A stretch of 64,000 nucleotides of DNA from Pilatotrama ljubarskyi (taxonomy: Eukaryota; Basidiomycota; Agaricomycetes; Polyporales; Polyporaceae). A program made the translations under genes and the position numbers. Below are positions 32,276 to 43,700 of the stretch, in pieces; the stretch's first letter is position 1, and each line of letters opens with the position of its first letter. Location of the stretch: the NCBI GenBank assembly GCA_022385805.1, contig MU277674.1, positions 125,251 through 189,250 of the forward strand. The letters run 5' to 3'. The notes below the pieces were generated by a model. It was not told where the DNA came from, made no database searches, and saw only the letters and a program-made list of their open reading frames with translations.

Positions 32276-33651
32276 ATGGCACGTCATGAACAAGACTTGA
32301 TGGGTCCCTTCTCGTCCTTCCGATTCCCTCACAGGCTGCACGAAGTGGGGCCGAACGACGTGTGCGGCGTTCGCCTCGATGGACAAAAGATCAAAGCCGA
32401 GTCCATGCACGACACGGCATTCCGCTCATCGATACGCCAGTTCTCCACGCTCGCCATGTTTCCAGCATTCGAGGATGTGCCACCCATGCGGCGCCTGCTC
32501 GACGGGCCTCTCCCTCTCCTCGAGCACCTCTCCCTCGACGTCGAATTGATCGACCTCGAAAAAATGGAGCCCCTCGAACCGCCCGTGATCACGCTTTGTG
32601 GACGGAACCTCCCCGCCTTGCAGACGCTCATTGCGCACCATTGCTTCGTCCGCTTGGACGTGCCCTTGGTCCGCAACTTGCGACGGCTCCATCTCAAGCA
32701 CGAACACGACATGGACCATATCGAACGCCTCCCCATCTCCTCCTTCCTTGAGATGCTGCGCAACTGCGTGAATTTAGAGGAGCTTTACGTGGGCAGCTAT
32801 CTCGATGTGGGAGCCCTGAGCAACTCCGGCCCCCTCCCCGTCGTATCCCTGGCCCACCTGAACAATCTGAAGCTCGTGAAGTTCCTGGACGAACCGCGCA
32901 TCATATCCAAGATTCTCTCGTGCTTGCACATCCCCGCACGCATCGGAGTGATCGCCATCAGCTACGTATCGCAGGACGCCAATGCCGCTCTGGAGACCAT
33001 GCTCCCCGACGACTGGAATAAGCTGCACGCGAGGCCACGACCATCAGAGTGAACGATTCGGAGGGTTACACCACCGTCCTCACCCTCGAGAAGAACGAGG
33101 TCTCGTTCGACATGGAACTCCGCGTGGCCCACCCTGATTTCAAGAGCGAGCGCGACTCGGGTTCGGTCTCCACCAACATGGTGCGCTACGCGACGCGCTT
33201 CCGCGGCGCGCCCATCAAGACTTTCCATTTCGCCGGGAACGTCCTCGCGGTGCCGGACGATGTCTGGGCGACGACCATCGACGCCTTCCCCGACGTTCGT
33301 GAGATCTCCGTCGAGGACGAGCCGAACATGTCCTTCGACTCCTTGAGCGCCTTCCTCGAGACGCTGCTCAGGCGCACGAGCTCTACATCGCCCGCCGTAC
33401 GGGGGCGGATCATCTGCCCAAACCTTTCCTGCTTCATCTTCCGCGGCGCGTTCCACGAGGACGAGCAGCTCCCGGAGCGCATCTACAGGTGCTTCAAGCA
33501 GCGCGTGCAGGACGACGCCTGGCCGCTCGACAAGCTGCACCTCCAGCTGTTCCCGGACAGGGTCTGGACGCCGAACGAGGTGGCGCGCTTCCGGCAGGTC
33601 CTGGCCTCCGTGGCCAGAACGGTGGTGCTCGAGATGCATGATGATGCATGA
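32276..33651 (+). pseudogene. LRR-like (F-box-associated type) gene split by a frameshift
   Basis: Two abutting frames, 32276-33052 and 33049-33651, together match the paralogue at 56423 along its length. The first covers the N-terminus and the LRR-like middle (LVRNLRRLHLKH, NCVNLEELYVGSYLDV, SKILSCLHIPARIGV); it ends at TGA 33050-33052. The second resumes with the equivalent of the paralogue's TIRV segment, then VSFDMELRV, AFPDVREISVEDEP and LHLQLFPDRVWTPNEVARF. The frame changes within about 33025-33040, near NKLHA / TTIRV. No intron fits in that space. It could be a decayed gene or a sequence error. The family resembles basidiomycete LRR/F-box-type proteins but has no visible F-box. An upstream first exon near 32208 is possible but its phase does not match. 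Confidence 0.75.
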
Positions 33652-36600
33652 CCCGCCGGTAACCACTCCTGAGCATCCGGAGAGGCATGCGCCTTTTGTC
33701 GTTCTCCCGTAGGCGAACACGTTCAGACGCGGTCAAAGTCTAGAGCTGCGGGAAGAGGGACGCCATGCGTGTACCTTGACCCCGCCGGCGATTCTAGATC
33801 TGGTGTTGTGGTGACTTGGTTCAGGTTTCGATACTTCCATGGACCTGTGCAATCGTACGGTACCGTACGTCGTGTGTAATGCGAAATCGTATGTTGTTCG
33901 CCTGTGCCCCATATCTCCTACATGTTCTATTGTCGTCACCGAGCCCCTGCGCAGCTTCCATTCTACACTGACCCACCTGCCAGTTTGGTAAGTGACAAAC
34001 AGGCTTCTGGTGCTCTTCGCCATCCGGGTCCCTGGAAAGATGCGCCCTCTGCGTTCTGTTGGTCCACACGAAGCCGTCTGGTCTAGCCTCTCCGCGAGGG
34101 CCTGAGGTACGTACAACAGCACAAAGTACTCGTTTGTGCACGTCATTATTCTATCCGAATTGGAGTGTCACTATACGCTAGGACCTAGCTATCTTCGCAT
34201 GCCGAGTACCGAGTCCGAGCCCCTTTCAACCTCTGGCCGGCTTGATCAAAGCCAACCACGGACAACTCGAGAGCCTGGGAGTTCACTCAGATAACTCACC
34301 GGCATGCCGAACCAGCGAGCGAGCACGGTACCAGCGCAGTGTGGTATATCATCGGCCGCCCTGGGAACGGAAGCGGCGATCCCAACTGCGCTTCAATGCT
34401 CGTGCTCTGGAAGCGTGAGCACTGAGCGGAGATGGGGCTCATCGGAGTAGCAACGCTGCTTCCCATACAATAGAAAGCGATACCCCCAAAGCGCGCCAAG
34501 CGCACTGCGAGGCATGCGATAGCTGGACACAGGACCTCCTATTACAGCTCTCGCCCCGGCTCGCGCGCTTGGAGAGGATTGGCATTACTGCGCAAGCCGG
34601 GTTCTCGGCGCGCTTCTTCGAAATCCTGACGCGATGATTTTGACCAGACGCGTACGTGACTGCTGTTCTAACGTCTTGTAGTCATGAGGCGAGAAGAAAG
34701 CTCAGGCGTGCACGTATCCAGACACGAAGACGCACCGCGGACCATGAGACTTCGCTGGCGGGATATCCACCCTCAAAGATCGATAGAACACTGCGCATGT
34801 TCGCGCAGCGCCACCCAGTGTGAGAACGTCGCGAGGGAGAACTGTATACGGAAGGGCGGCAGCACCAGAAGACGAAGACGTGCGAGGTGCTGCGCGCGCG
34901 CACGACCGCGGGGGGACTCGTGAACTAATGCTTGACGACCCCAGAAATGCAGGGCTGGAGTGCGGGAATGGAAGACGCACCAGAGAGCCTAGTACCCACA
35001 GCTTTTGTCACGGTCGGCGGCGTGCAGACGCGTACTATCCGGGGGTAGTGACAAGTACGAGAGAACGCTGTGCTCTCGACATATCGGGCCCGTCTTCGAA
35101 CTTCGGGCGATGCCATAGGACTGTACCATCAAACAGGGTCGCACAGTAGCAGGAGGAACGCTGACTCACCCATGGCCAGCTTCGAAGCACGACAAACAAT
35201 AACGCACCTGAGGAGCAACGGTGGCCATCGGACGCGTCCAGGCTCCAGCGCTGAATCTCCACGGTCCAGACCACAGCTATAAGGTTGGCGTGAGGCGTAA
35301 CGGCAACAACGCTTCTCGCAGCGTGCCTGTTATGCTCCCTGCTCACTGGAATCGCGGTTCTCGCGACATATCAGGGGTGGTAAAGTGCACCGGTGTCCGC
35401 GGTGCGATAGAAGAGCTGCAGATACCATCCATCTTTCAGCCACACAGGCCCAGCGACGAACGTGTGCATCCTCCACCGTGACCGCAGCGCTGCCATCGCA
35501 CGCTCCGGGCTGGCAGGATCTCGGCGGAACCGCATCTGACATCGACCCGAGGCATGCCCCGGCGCCATCTCTTTCGACCGGACTCCCTTCCTAGATACAC
35601 AACTCACGGCATCCGGCCGCGGACCCGCACGCAAGGGTAACCGGCGCAGGTCGTGTACATTGACCAACCCGGACCCGCAAGCGGCCGCAAGCGACTGAAT
35701 GCGATCTGCCGCAGCACGCCGTAAAGCCCTACCGTACCGCACGGGAGCGCAACTGAATGGACAGCGCGCTTGGACCGGGTACCCGCGCTGTACTACACAC
35801 CGTCACAGCGACAGTAGAGTAGTAGCGACCGCACGTGTCTCGAGAAAAGTCCTCGCGCCGGTACCGGGATCTGTATACAACAAGGGCATGCTGTATAGTA
35901 AGTAGGGTAGGATTTGAGCCGCACCGGAGATGACCCTGGGAACGTACCTGCAGATCGCCCGCTATGCCTCATGAGGCAGGTCCCTCCAATAAGCTGAAGT
36001 TGAGGGTGCTTGCAAGAATTCGCCGGAGATTGGCGGCGCGGTGCGGACAAGGATGAAGGGGAAAGGCTCCGCGGCGCGTCCGGCGATTCGAGAACGCATG
36101 TGGACGCCGGTATGAAACTGCGGTAAGTTATGAAGACTCTGAGAGACAACGGAGACCTGGAGCTACCCGCGGTGGAGCTTCCGCGAGTATCGTCGCGAGG
36201 ACGATGATGTGCGCAGCGAAGAAAGAGCTTCTACCAAACTTTTGCGATGGTAGAGGGGGAACAAGAAAGCTTGTGCAAGTGAGGTCTGAACGCAATACAC
36301 GGGTCGCGCGAAGCACGGATGCTTCGACGGGTGGCCGTGTTCCGAGGAGAGAGAAAGCGCAGCGGTATCCGGATAGTTGACATGTGGAGCGCATAAGCAT
36401 GATCCTAGGAGACAGCGGCGCGAGATAGAGTAGATAGGCACATTAGCAGGAGGCTGAGGCTGGACAAGAGGGTTATGGCGGCATGCGATGATGATCAAGG
36501 AGAAGCGTTCCAGTTCGCGCACAGCTGCAATAGTCGACAGCTTGCGAGGAACGATCGGAGGAGGTGGGCCGGAGCGAGCAGATGGGCCGCAGATGGGCCG

Positions 36601-37554
36601 AGATGGGTCCGGAGGAAGAAGAGGACGAGAGAGGAAGGAGGACTGGCAAAAGGGGAATCGTCGGGCTTCTGCAAGAGCTTTGTGGCGTCCCGACTTCCAG
36701 CACGGAAGACGCGTCCGGGCAGACGTCCTGCGTGCGTGTCCCGCTCGATCGGGACGGTTCCTGCGCGTTGCCAGCGGAGCGTCTGTCACAGTAAACTCTA
36801 GGACGGCATGGCGACTCATGGCGAGATGCTGCAGAGAGGCGTCGAGGACCCACGGTGAGTGCCTGGGGCTATCGATGATGGTAGATAGCAGGGCAGCGGG
36901 CTCTGAGAAAATGCTGCAGGGCGCAACATGCCACGATGACGCCGGCTAATAAGACAGATAAGAGCGGTGTCGCGAGAGGGCCAGATGCAGGCAGCACCAC
37001 GACTCTGCAACGCGCTCTGGGCGCGGAAGAGGCCTGCAACGGAGGAGGCTCTTGATCCCAGCGCCGGCGAGTCCGAGACCGCGACGGAGGGCGCGAGGCG
37101 GGATTGGTTTAGAGGGCAGCGGACGGAGCCGGACCGGGTGGAGGGCGATGACGTCGGCGCTGGACGGACGCAGAGATCGCCCGAAAATGGAAGGGAAGCG
37201 GAGGGAGTGAAGCGTCTGGGCCGTGCCGGAGAGCCCGAGGGAGGGAGAGGCAGCGGGCGGATTCGATTTTCCGGAAAAGAAGAGGTGTATATCTTTCATG
37301 CACGATCTCGAACGCGTCCCGTCCTCGAGCTCTCTCCCAGACGTCGACCACCAAGTGCTGCGCCTGAGCTCACCCGCTCTTCTGCTCCGCGGAGGCAGTC
37401 CGCCCTCGCCTCGCCCTCCCCTCCCCGTCTCTGCTTCTCGATCGATTCGTTCCTGTACCACCGCATCCCATCTGCTTCTCTTCTGCGTCTTCTCCTGCTC
37501 GCCCTTTCTGCCGCACCCAGCCTTTGTCTTCTTCCCTCGGCCCCTTTCCGCGAC
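33652..37554. other. Gene-poor 3.9 kb stretch
   Basis: No domain or credible exon chain on either strand. The longest frames (minus 36163-36819, plus 36488-36949) overlap each other in several registers and lack splice support, typical of GC-rich non-coding DNA. The rightmost 400 bases are CT-rich, with TCTC-type runs, and are probably the leader of the arrestin-related gene. Confidence 0.5.
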
Positions 37555-40500
37555 ATGTCTTATGTACTCCACCGTCCGCCCACTCCCCCGCCGCCCCCAG
37601 AGGAAGACGCTCTGTCCGCCGCCCTCCATGCTGCCCTGCGGCCGTTCGACCCGACGCCCCAGCCCCTCCCGCCCCCGCCAGAGCTCCTCCCAAACCACCT
37701 CCAGCAGCACCACGACCGCCACGACATGCACCACGACAAGAAGTCCGACAAGCACCCCCACCTCGAGATTCACGTCGCCTCCGACGTCCTCTGTCTCAGA
37801 GGCACAGGCGTCGACGTCAACCCCGCCCTCCTCAGCGGTAACCTAGTCCTCTACCTCTCAGAGCCCACCTCCATCAAGGAGATCACCCTCTCCTTCCGAG
37901 GCAAGGCCCGTCTCCCCGTCTCTGCCGCCGAGCCGTGAGTCTCCCCTTCATTACGTCCATCCTTTGTCCAGATGACCCCGCCCGCGCTCGTATTCCTGCC
38001 TGGCCGAGCCTCGCTCGCACGACGCGCGCCGTGCCATTCAGTCGAGCGTGCGCATGTTCTCGCAAAGTCTGTCTTGGTCTCCGCCGGGCACCAGGGTGGC
38101 GCTCGTCCGCTGTCGTGGTACCCGGCGGGAACAGGCGTTCTCAGGGCACGCTCTGTCCGTTGGCGTGCCACACGCGACTGCATCGGGCGGGGCGGGATCC
38201 GCGTCTTCCGTGCATGCTACCCGTCATGGGCGTTACTCGGGTGCTGACGCTGCTTCTTTGACAGGCTGGCCCTCAGCTCGTCGCAGCTGACATACGTCGT
38301 CTGCAACCACGAATGGTCCTTCCTCGAGGGCGACCGCCACCACGCGCACACGCTCAAGGCCGGCCGCCACCTCTTCCCCTTCCAGCTCCAGATCGGCGGC
38401 TCCCTCCCCTCCTCCATCTACACCTCCGCCCTCGGCGGCGCGTCCGTCCAGTACAAGCTCCGCGCCCATGCCGTCCGCGGCGGCTTTGGCCTCACCCACC
38501 GCGAGCTCACAGCGACCCTCCCGATCACCATCATGCGTGGGTTTGGCTCGGAGGCGCTCGAGTACCAGCAGACGCTCGAGATCGAGAACACCTGGCCGGA
38601 GAAGCTCATGTACTCGATCATGATCCCGCACAAGGCGTGGGCCGCCGGCGAGCGCCTCACCGCCGTCGTCAAATTCCAGCCGCTCGTCAAGGGCGCGCGC
38701 GTGCTCAGCGTGACCACCACGATCAACGAGACCGTCAAGCTCTACACGCGCACGGGCAACCAGGAGAACACCCGGGTGATCGCGAGCACGAAGCACGATA
38801 TCGTCGAGGGGAAGGCGATCTGCGTCGACGAGCAGCAGCACCGCTTCCGCGTCCCGCTCCTCCATGGCCACTCGCATGTCTCCAGGCACTCCATATCGAG
38901 CACACCGAGCACGCCGTCGCACACGCCCGGGCACGGCTCCGGCTCGCACCATCACCACCACGGGCACTCGTACTTCCCGCCTTTGTCCGCGTCCAGCTCG
39001 CGGCCGCACTCGCCGAATCACGCGCCACTAGAGCTCGCGCCGCTCACTACCACTACTACCAACTCCTCTTCGTCGAGCGGCCCTGCGGTGCGCTCGGCAC
39101 CTACGACGAGCGCCGAGGCGTCTGCACAACCGTCGACGAATGCGAGCTCCGTCGATCTGCCGCCACAGGCTGGCCCGTCAAACGAGGAGGCTTTGATGGA
39201 TCCCGCCACTGATGTGGTCACCACACTGCACATTACCGTCCCTATACACGCTACGCCTAGTCATTCCCTTGAGGTGAGTTATTACTTGCACCTCCTGAGC
39301 CGAGGTCGATACTCATGTGTCACTAGCCAATCCAAGTGAGCCATCGCGTACGGTGGTCTATCCTCATCGGTAATCTCGACGGCCACACCTCCGAACTGCG
39401 CTGTTCGTTACCCATCCACGTCCTCGACCATCGACTCGCCGACGAGGCACGCGCAGCCACCCTCGCCACCCGCAGGCTCCTCCTCGGCTCCGCCGATGTC
39501 GAGGGCGGAGAGGCAGTTCTAGACGAGGGGAACGGCGAGGAAGAAGACGTCCTTCCCTCATATCCTTCACACGTCCGCGACCGCGTCGCGAACGCGTACC
39601 TCCCCGATTCCGCGGTCATGCGCGTCGCAAACGCCTGGGTCGTCAATGGGATCAGCCCCACCATCCCCGAGCGCTCCGCGCAGACCCCCGGCGGAGGACC
39701 GTACTCGGAGACGTCGAGCGGCGTGCAGAGTCCGCACGCGTGGGAGACGTGGCAGATCGGCTCGGGTCACTCGAGGCCCCCGCGGAGCGACCACCTCCCG
39801 CACGAGCCGCAGCCCGGCGCGCAGCCGCTCGAGTGGGTCAACACGGAGCTGCTGCTCAGTTTGGGGCGGGAGGCTCCCGAGGCTCCCCCAACGCTTCCCG
39901 TCCAACGGCCCACGCCGCCAAGTCGCACGCCGCCGGAGTCGATGCAGCCTAGCAGACACGGGAGCCGGTTCCCCAGCCGGCGCGCGAGTCGCGCTAACAG
40001 CCGTGCGAACAGTCGCGCCAACAGTCGTGCAGCATCGCCTGAGCGGACCTCATCTGACCAGGGGTCGGCCGAAGGACGGAGCGGTGGCGAGGGCGGGAAC
40101 GGGAACGGGGGCGGACTGGCGCATGCGCGGAACGCGAGCCAGGAGACGTTCGTGCATAGCCACAGCACGGCGAGCCGGAACATGCACGGGCTGTTCAACA
40201 TCGCAATGAAGCCGTTCACGTCGCTCTCGTCGACGTTCTCGCTCGGCTCGCGCTCGAGCAGCCACGCGAACCTGCAGGCGCTCCACCAGCACGGGCAGAG
40301 CGCGTCGAATTTGAGCAGTCCCCCGGGCGGGGGCACCGGCGCGAACACCCCGGCGCATCCCCCGGAGCCGATGACAACGCAGGAGATGCTGCACCACGCG
40401 TTCACGCAGGTGCCCGACTACGATATGGCGAGCAGGGGGTTCCTGGGCGGGGGCATCACCCCGCTGTCGAGCCTCCGCGACTTGCCGTCGTACGAGAGCG

Positions 40501-40730
40501 TCGCGGCGGAGATGCGCAGTGGCGGCGGGCGTGGCCAGAGAGGAGGCGGGGGAGAAGGGGGGACGGGCGGGGCGCTCGCGGCGGGCGAGCGGAGCTTCAG
40601 CGACGGAGACTTGGCGGGGATGTTCGCGGCGCGCGGTGCGGGTCCCGGGGCGGCGACGCATGTGCATGCGCTGCCGGGGCGGTCGGCGTTGGGACGGGTC
40701 GAGCCGAGGACGGCGGCGTTGACGCCTTGA
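37555..40730 (+). CDS. Arrestin-related trafficking adaptor (ART; Rod1/CreD/Aly type)
   Basis: Three exons: 37555-37934, 38265-39273 and 39327-40730; 930 residues. The arrestin N-domain shows DVLCLRGTGVDV, GNLVLYLSEPTSIKEITLSF and LKAGRHLFPFQLQIGGSLP. The C-domain shows LPITIMRGF, GERLTAVVKFQPLVKGARVL and HRVRWSILIGNLDGHTSELRCSLPI, which is read across the second intron. Two PY motifs, LPSYPSH and LPSYESV, are suited to recruiting an Rsp5/NEDD4 ubiquitin ligase to plasma-membrane transporters. Long Ser/Pro/His-rich linkers separate the domains; one has five consecutive histidines and another a short NSRA-type repeat. Fungal ARTs are often controlled by carbon source through phosphorylation; that is family knowledge, not visible here. 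Confidence 0.92.
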
Positions 40731-43700
40731 CAATGACGGCGCCCGTGAGGATCCGAACGTTGAGCTGCCCTGTGCTTGCTGCGTGCTGCATACATACCCG
40801 CGGCGTGAGTCCACTGTTGTATCATTATTCCTGGGTCCGTCGCCGCCTCCGATGCCGCTCGAGAAACCTACCTCTTCTCGCCGTATAATCCTGCCTGGTC
40901 TCTCGCCCCTCCAACCCTCTTCTCGATTCTCTGGTCTCTGCCTCTTTCTCTCTCAAGCAATCAGTCAATGCAACAGCATATAGATCTCTCGCCCCACTCA
41001 TCGCGCATTATCAAGAACGTATAATCAAACTCAAGCCACAACCACAAGAATCGTTTACGAAAAATCACGACCGCTCCCAACATAGACAGACTCCCCATTC
41101 ACATCTCCCATAGACTGCAAATACTCACATACATACGCACATCTCATCCATCTACTTCACCCTGTTGTTGTTCACACCTCCCCCACCCTTCGTTTTGGAT
41201 TTGCCCTCGACTTACTCCATATGTACTCGCACTCCGTCCCCCCACCCCCCTTCCCCATCGGCGTTGTTATTGCGCGCGTTTTGGACCGCACGCGGACCAT
41301 AGGTAACGCACTTAATGATGGCCTGCAGCCGCCGTCGCTTCCTCTTCCCTCACCGGTTTTTCCAGTTCTATTCTCCTTGCGGTACGTGATATATGGACTG
41401 CTTTACTCGTGTCTTGTATAGTATAGTCGATCGTTCGTAATCCGAGTCGTCCGAATCGAGTTCTGGTTTCCATTCAGCATGAGCGTATGGCTGCGGATAG
41501 GGTGCAGCTTGACCTCTGATCAGGTTCGTAGGATTTGCGGGTCCGTCGGGACGCGGACCCGTTGTGGACGACGCGGGACGTGCAATATGGGACATGTGAT
41601 CGCGTATTGCGGGTCGCCGTCGACGCGACGCGGTCCTCCCTCCCTTCGGCCTCGGAGTCCGACTGCATACCATCTGCGACATAACCTGCACGGACCACCT
41701 TGCTACGCGTTCCGTCCATGCGACATCCGCCAACGATTCACGAACACTGCAGCAGCATCTCCATCGTACTGTACTCCGGGCATGACAGCGGAACAGACGG
41801 CGTCCCTCCGCAGACGCCGCACGCTCCTCCTCCGACGGCTCCCGTCGCGCTGGCAGGTCCTGCCCGGGTGCATGGCCCGCATCGCCAGAGCGTTCTCCTG
41901 AGTACTGGTCCCCGGTAGCGAATTGCCGGCGGTGCCTTGGTTGACGGACTGACGGAAGGGAGCTGAGTTGAAGACGCGTCCCGGCGCGGAGAAATTGCGG
42001 CGGACCGTCGCTGCTTACTACTCTACAGTAGTGCTTCGAGCTTCGTCGGAGGTGTGCACAGTACTCGGTACCGTGGCAGTACTCCGGGTCGACCGTCGTC
42101 TGACGGTGAGAATGCTCTCTGAAGGTGGGACGGTGCGAGGTCCGACGCATCTCGCAAGTTGCCACTGGCAGTGGGCTTCGGGTGGCCGATGTGCGTTGGC
42201 TGACAGGGCGGGGCTGCGGGAGCTGGAATGTGCCGGGGTCGCGACGGCTCGTCGGAGCTTGCGTGAGCCCGCGGTATTGCGAGAGGGGACTCGTGTGTTT
42301 GATCAAGACGACATGTTATCCATCATGACACCTCACCCACGAATGATAGCGGAAACTGGTGGTTGCGAGAGCTCACCCGTGCCAGCTTGGCAGATTCTCT
42401 GCGACCCCCTGCTCAAGCGGAGAAAGTCGCACGACCTCGATTGCGTCGATAGCACAACGGAGCCCAGAATGCAACGGTCCGGCCGGTGTCCAAGAGGTGC
42501 TCCATGGAGTATATTCGATCCTGCCAGTGTCGAGTTAAGCTCCCATCTTTCGTCGCGCACGCGCACCCAATCAGCCTATAGGCGCAATCCCATTCGCAGT
42601 CTGCCTGGAGTTCTCCAGTGGCCGCTCTGGCACGATGCGGGGTGCGTAGCTCAGACTAATTTGAGGGAGCTTGTTGCTAGTAACGAGCTTCGTAGATAAA
42701 CACCGACCGAACGCCCGGTCCGCAGGTCCTATGTCGGGCTTTCCACGCTCCACGAGATGAAAGCGTACGAGCCTCTTGACCGCAACCACCTATGCGCCCT
42801 CGTCACCTTCTAAGAGCTAGGTCGGCCGGGGCCCGCGGCGGTATGTCCGTTCGTATCGACGAAGTGCCGCAGATCGTCTCTCCTCGGGAACGTCCTGGAG
42901 GTCGGCTCGCGTCTCTGGCGGGTGTACCCTCGGTCCTTCGGTCCTGAGGCTGCATCTGAGCTCCCATAATGTATATATGGGTTCGGTGGTCGTCTGCGCC
43001 CGCGCTGCGCTGATCCTCCGACCCTGCTCTCTTCCTCTGTTTTGGCTCGCTCGCTCAGGCTCGGAAGGTGCTATCCCTGAGTGTGGCGAATCGCGCACGG
43101 TCGTACGGCGCCCCGGCGGGCTTCGCGGTCGGCGAGAGCGGCGAGAAGCTGAAGTCGAGTGATTTTCCCACTGCATTGGTACGAGCGACTAAGCTTTAGG
43201 GTTTTGCAACGATACCTGCCTGGAAGCTCACAGGCCGCCTTCGGTGTGAGTTGAATATTCCCGCCAATACAGGATGCTCGTAGAGAGGGGTTGCCGCCCC
43301 GCGGCTCTGTTTCAGCGGCCTGCGGTCCGTACGGTGTATAGCCGTTCTGCCAGACGACGGCCTAGATCTGTTCATTCGGGTGGTAAGGGGTGATGTATGC
43401 TTCTAAAGCTTTTCCCCCCGAATTCTGGCGGCTTGGTGGTGTATGAGTCGCCACCGTTCGACCGTAATCATATAGTCAATGCTCCCGATCCATGCTGCCC
43501 GAAGTACTTCAAGTCGACCATGGTTGACTCGAGACCGTGCAACTTCTTGGCCTTTCTTCTGATGGCCTGATGGGCAGGGACGACGTTTGAAGGTGTTCTG
43601 CAGGGAGTGCGAACTGTGTGAGAGACCCTATGTTTGCGTCTCCGCATCACGCGTGCCGTCGGGTGCTCTGTGTCCTTGTCTTGTTCGTGAGGTGTTCGGC

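Noticed and set aside
36163..36819. 218-codon minus-strand frame
   Set aside because: It overlaps long plus-strand frames in the same GC-rich interval, has arginine/serine/proline-biased content without domains, and has no splice partners.
41368..42306. 312-codon minus-strand frame
   Set aside because: Only its last 30 codons look natural. The rest is Arg/Ser-rich and other registers look equally open, so no single gene model is supported.
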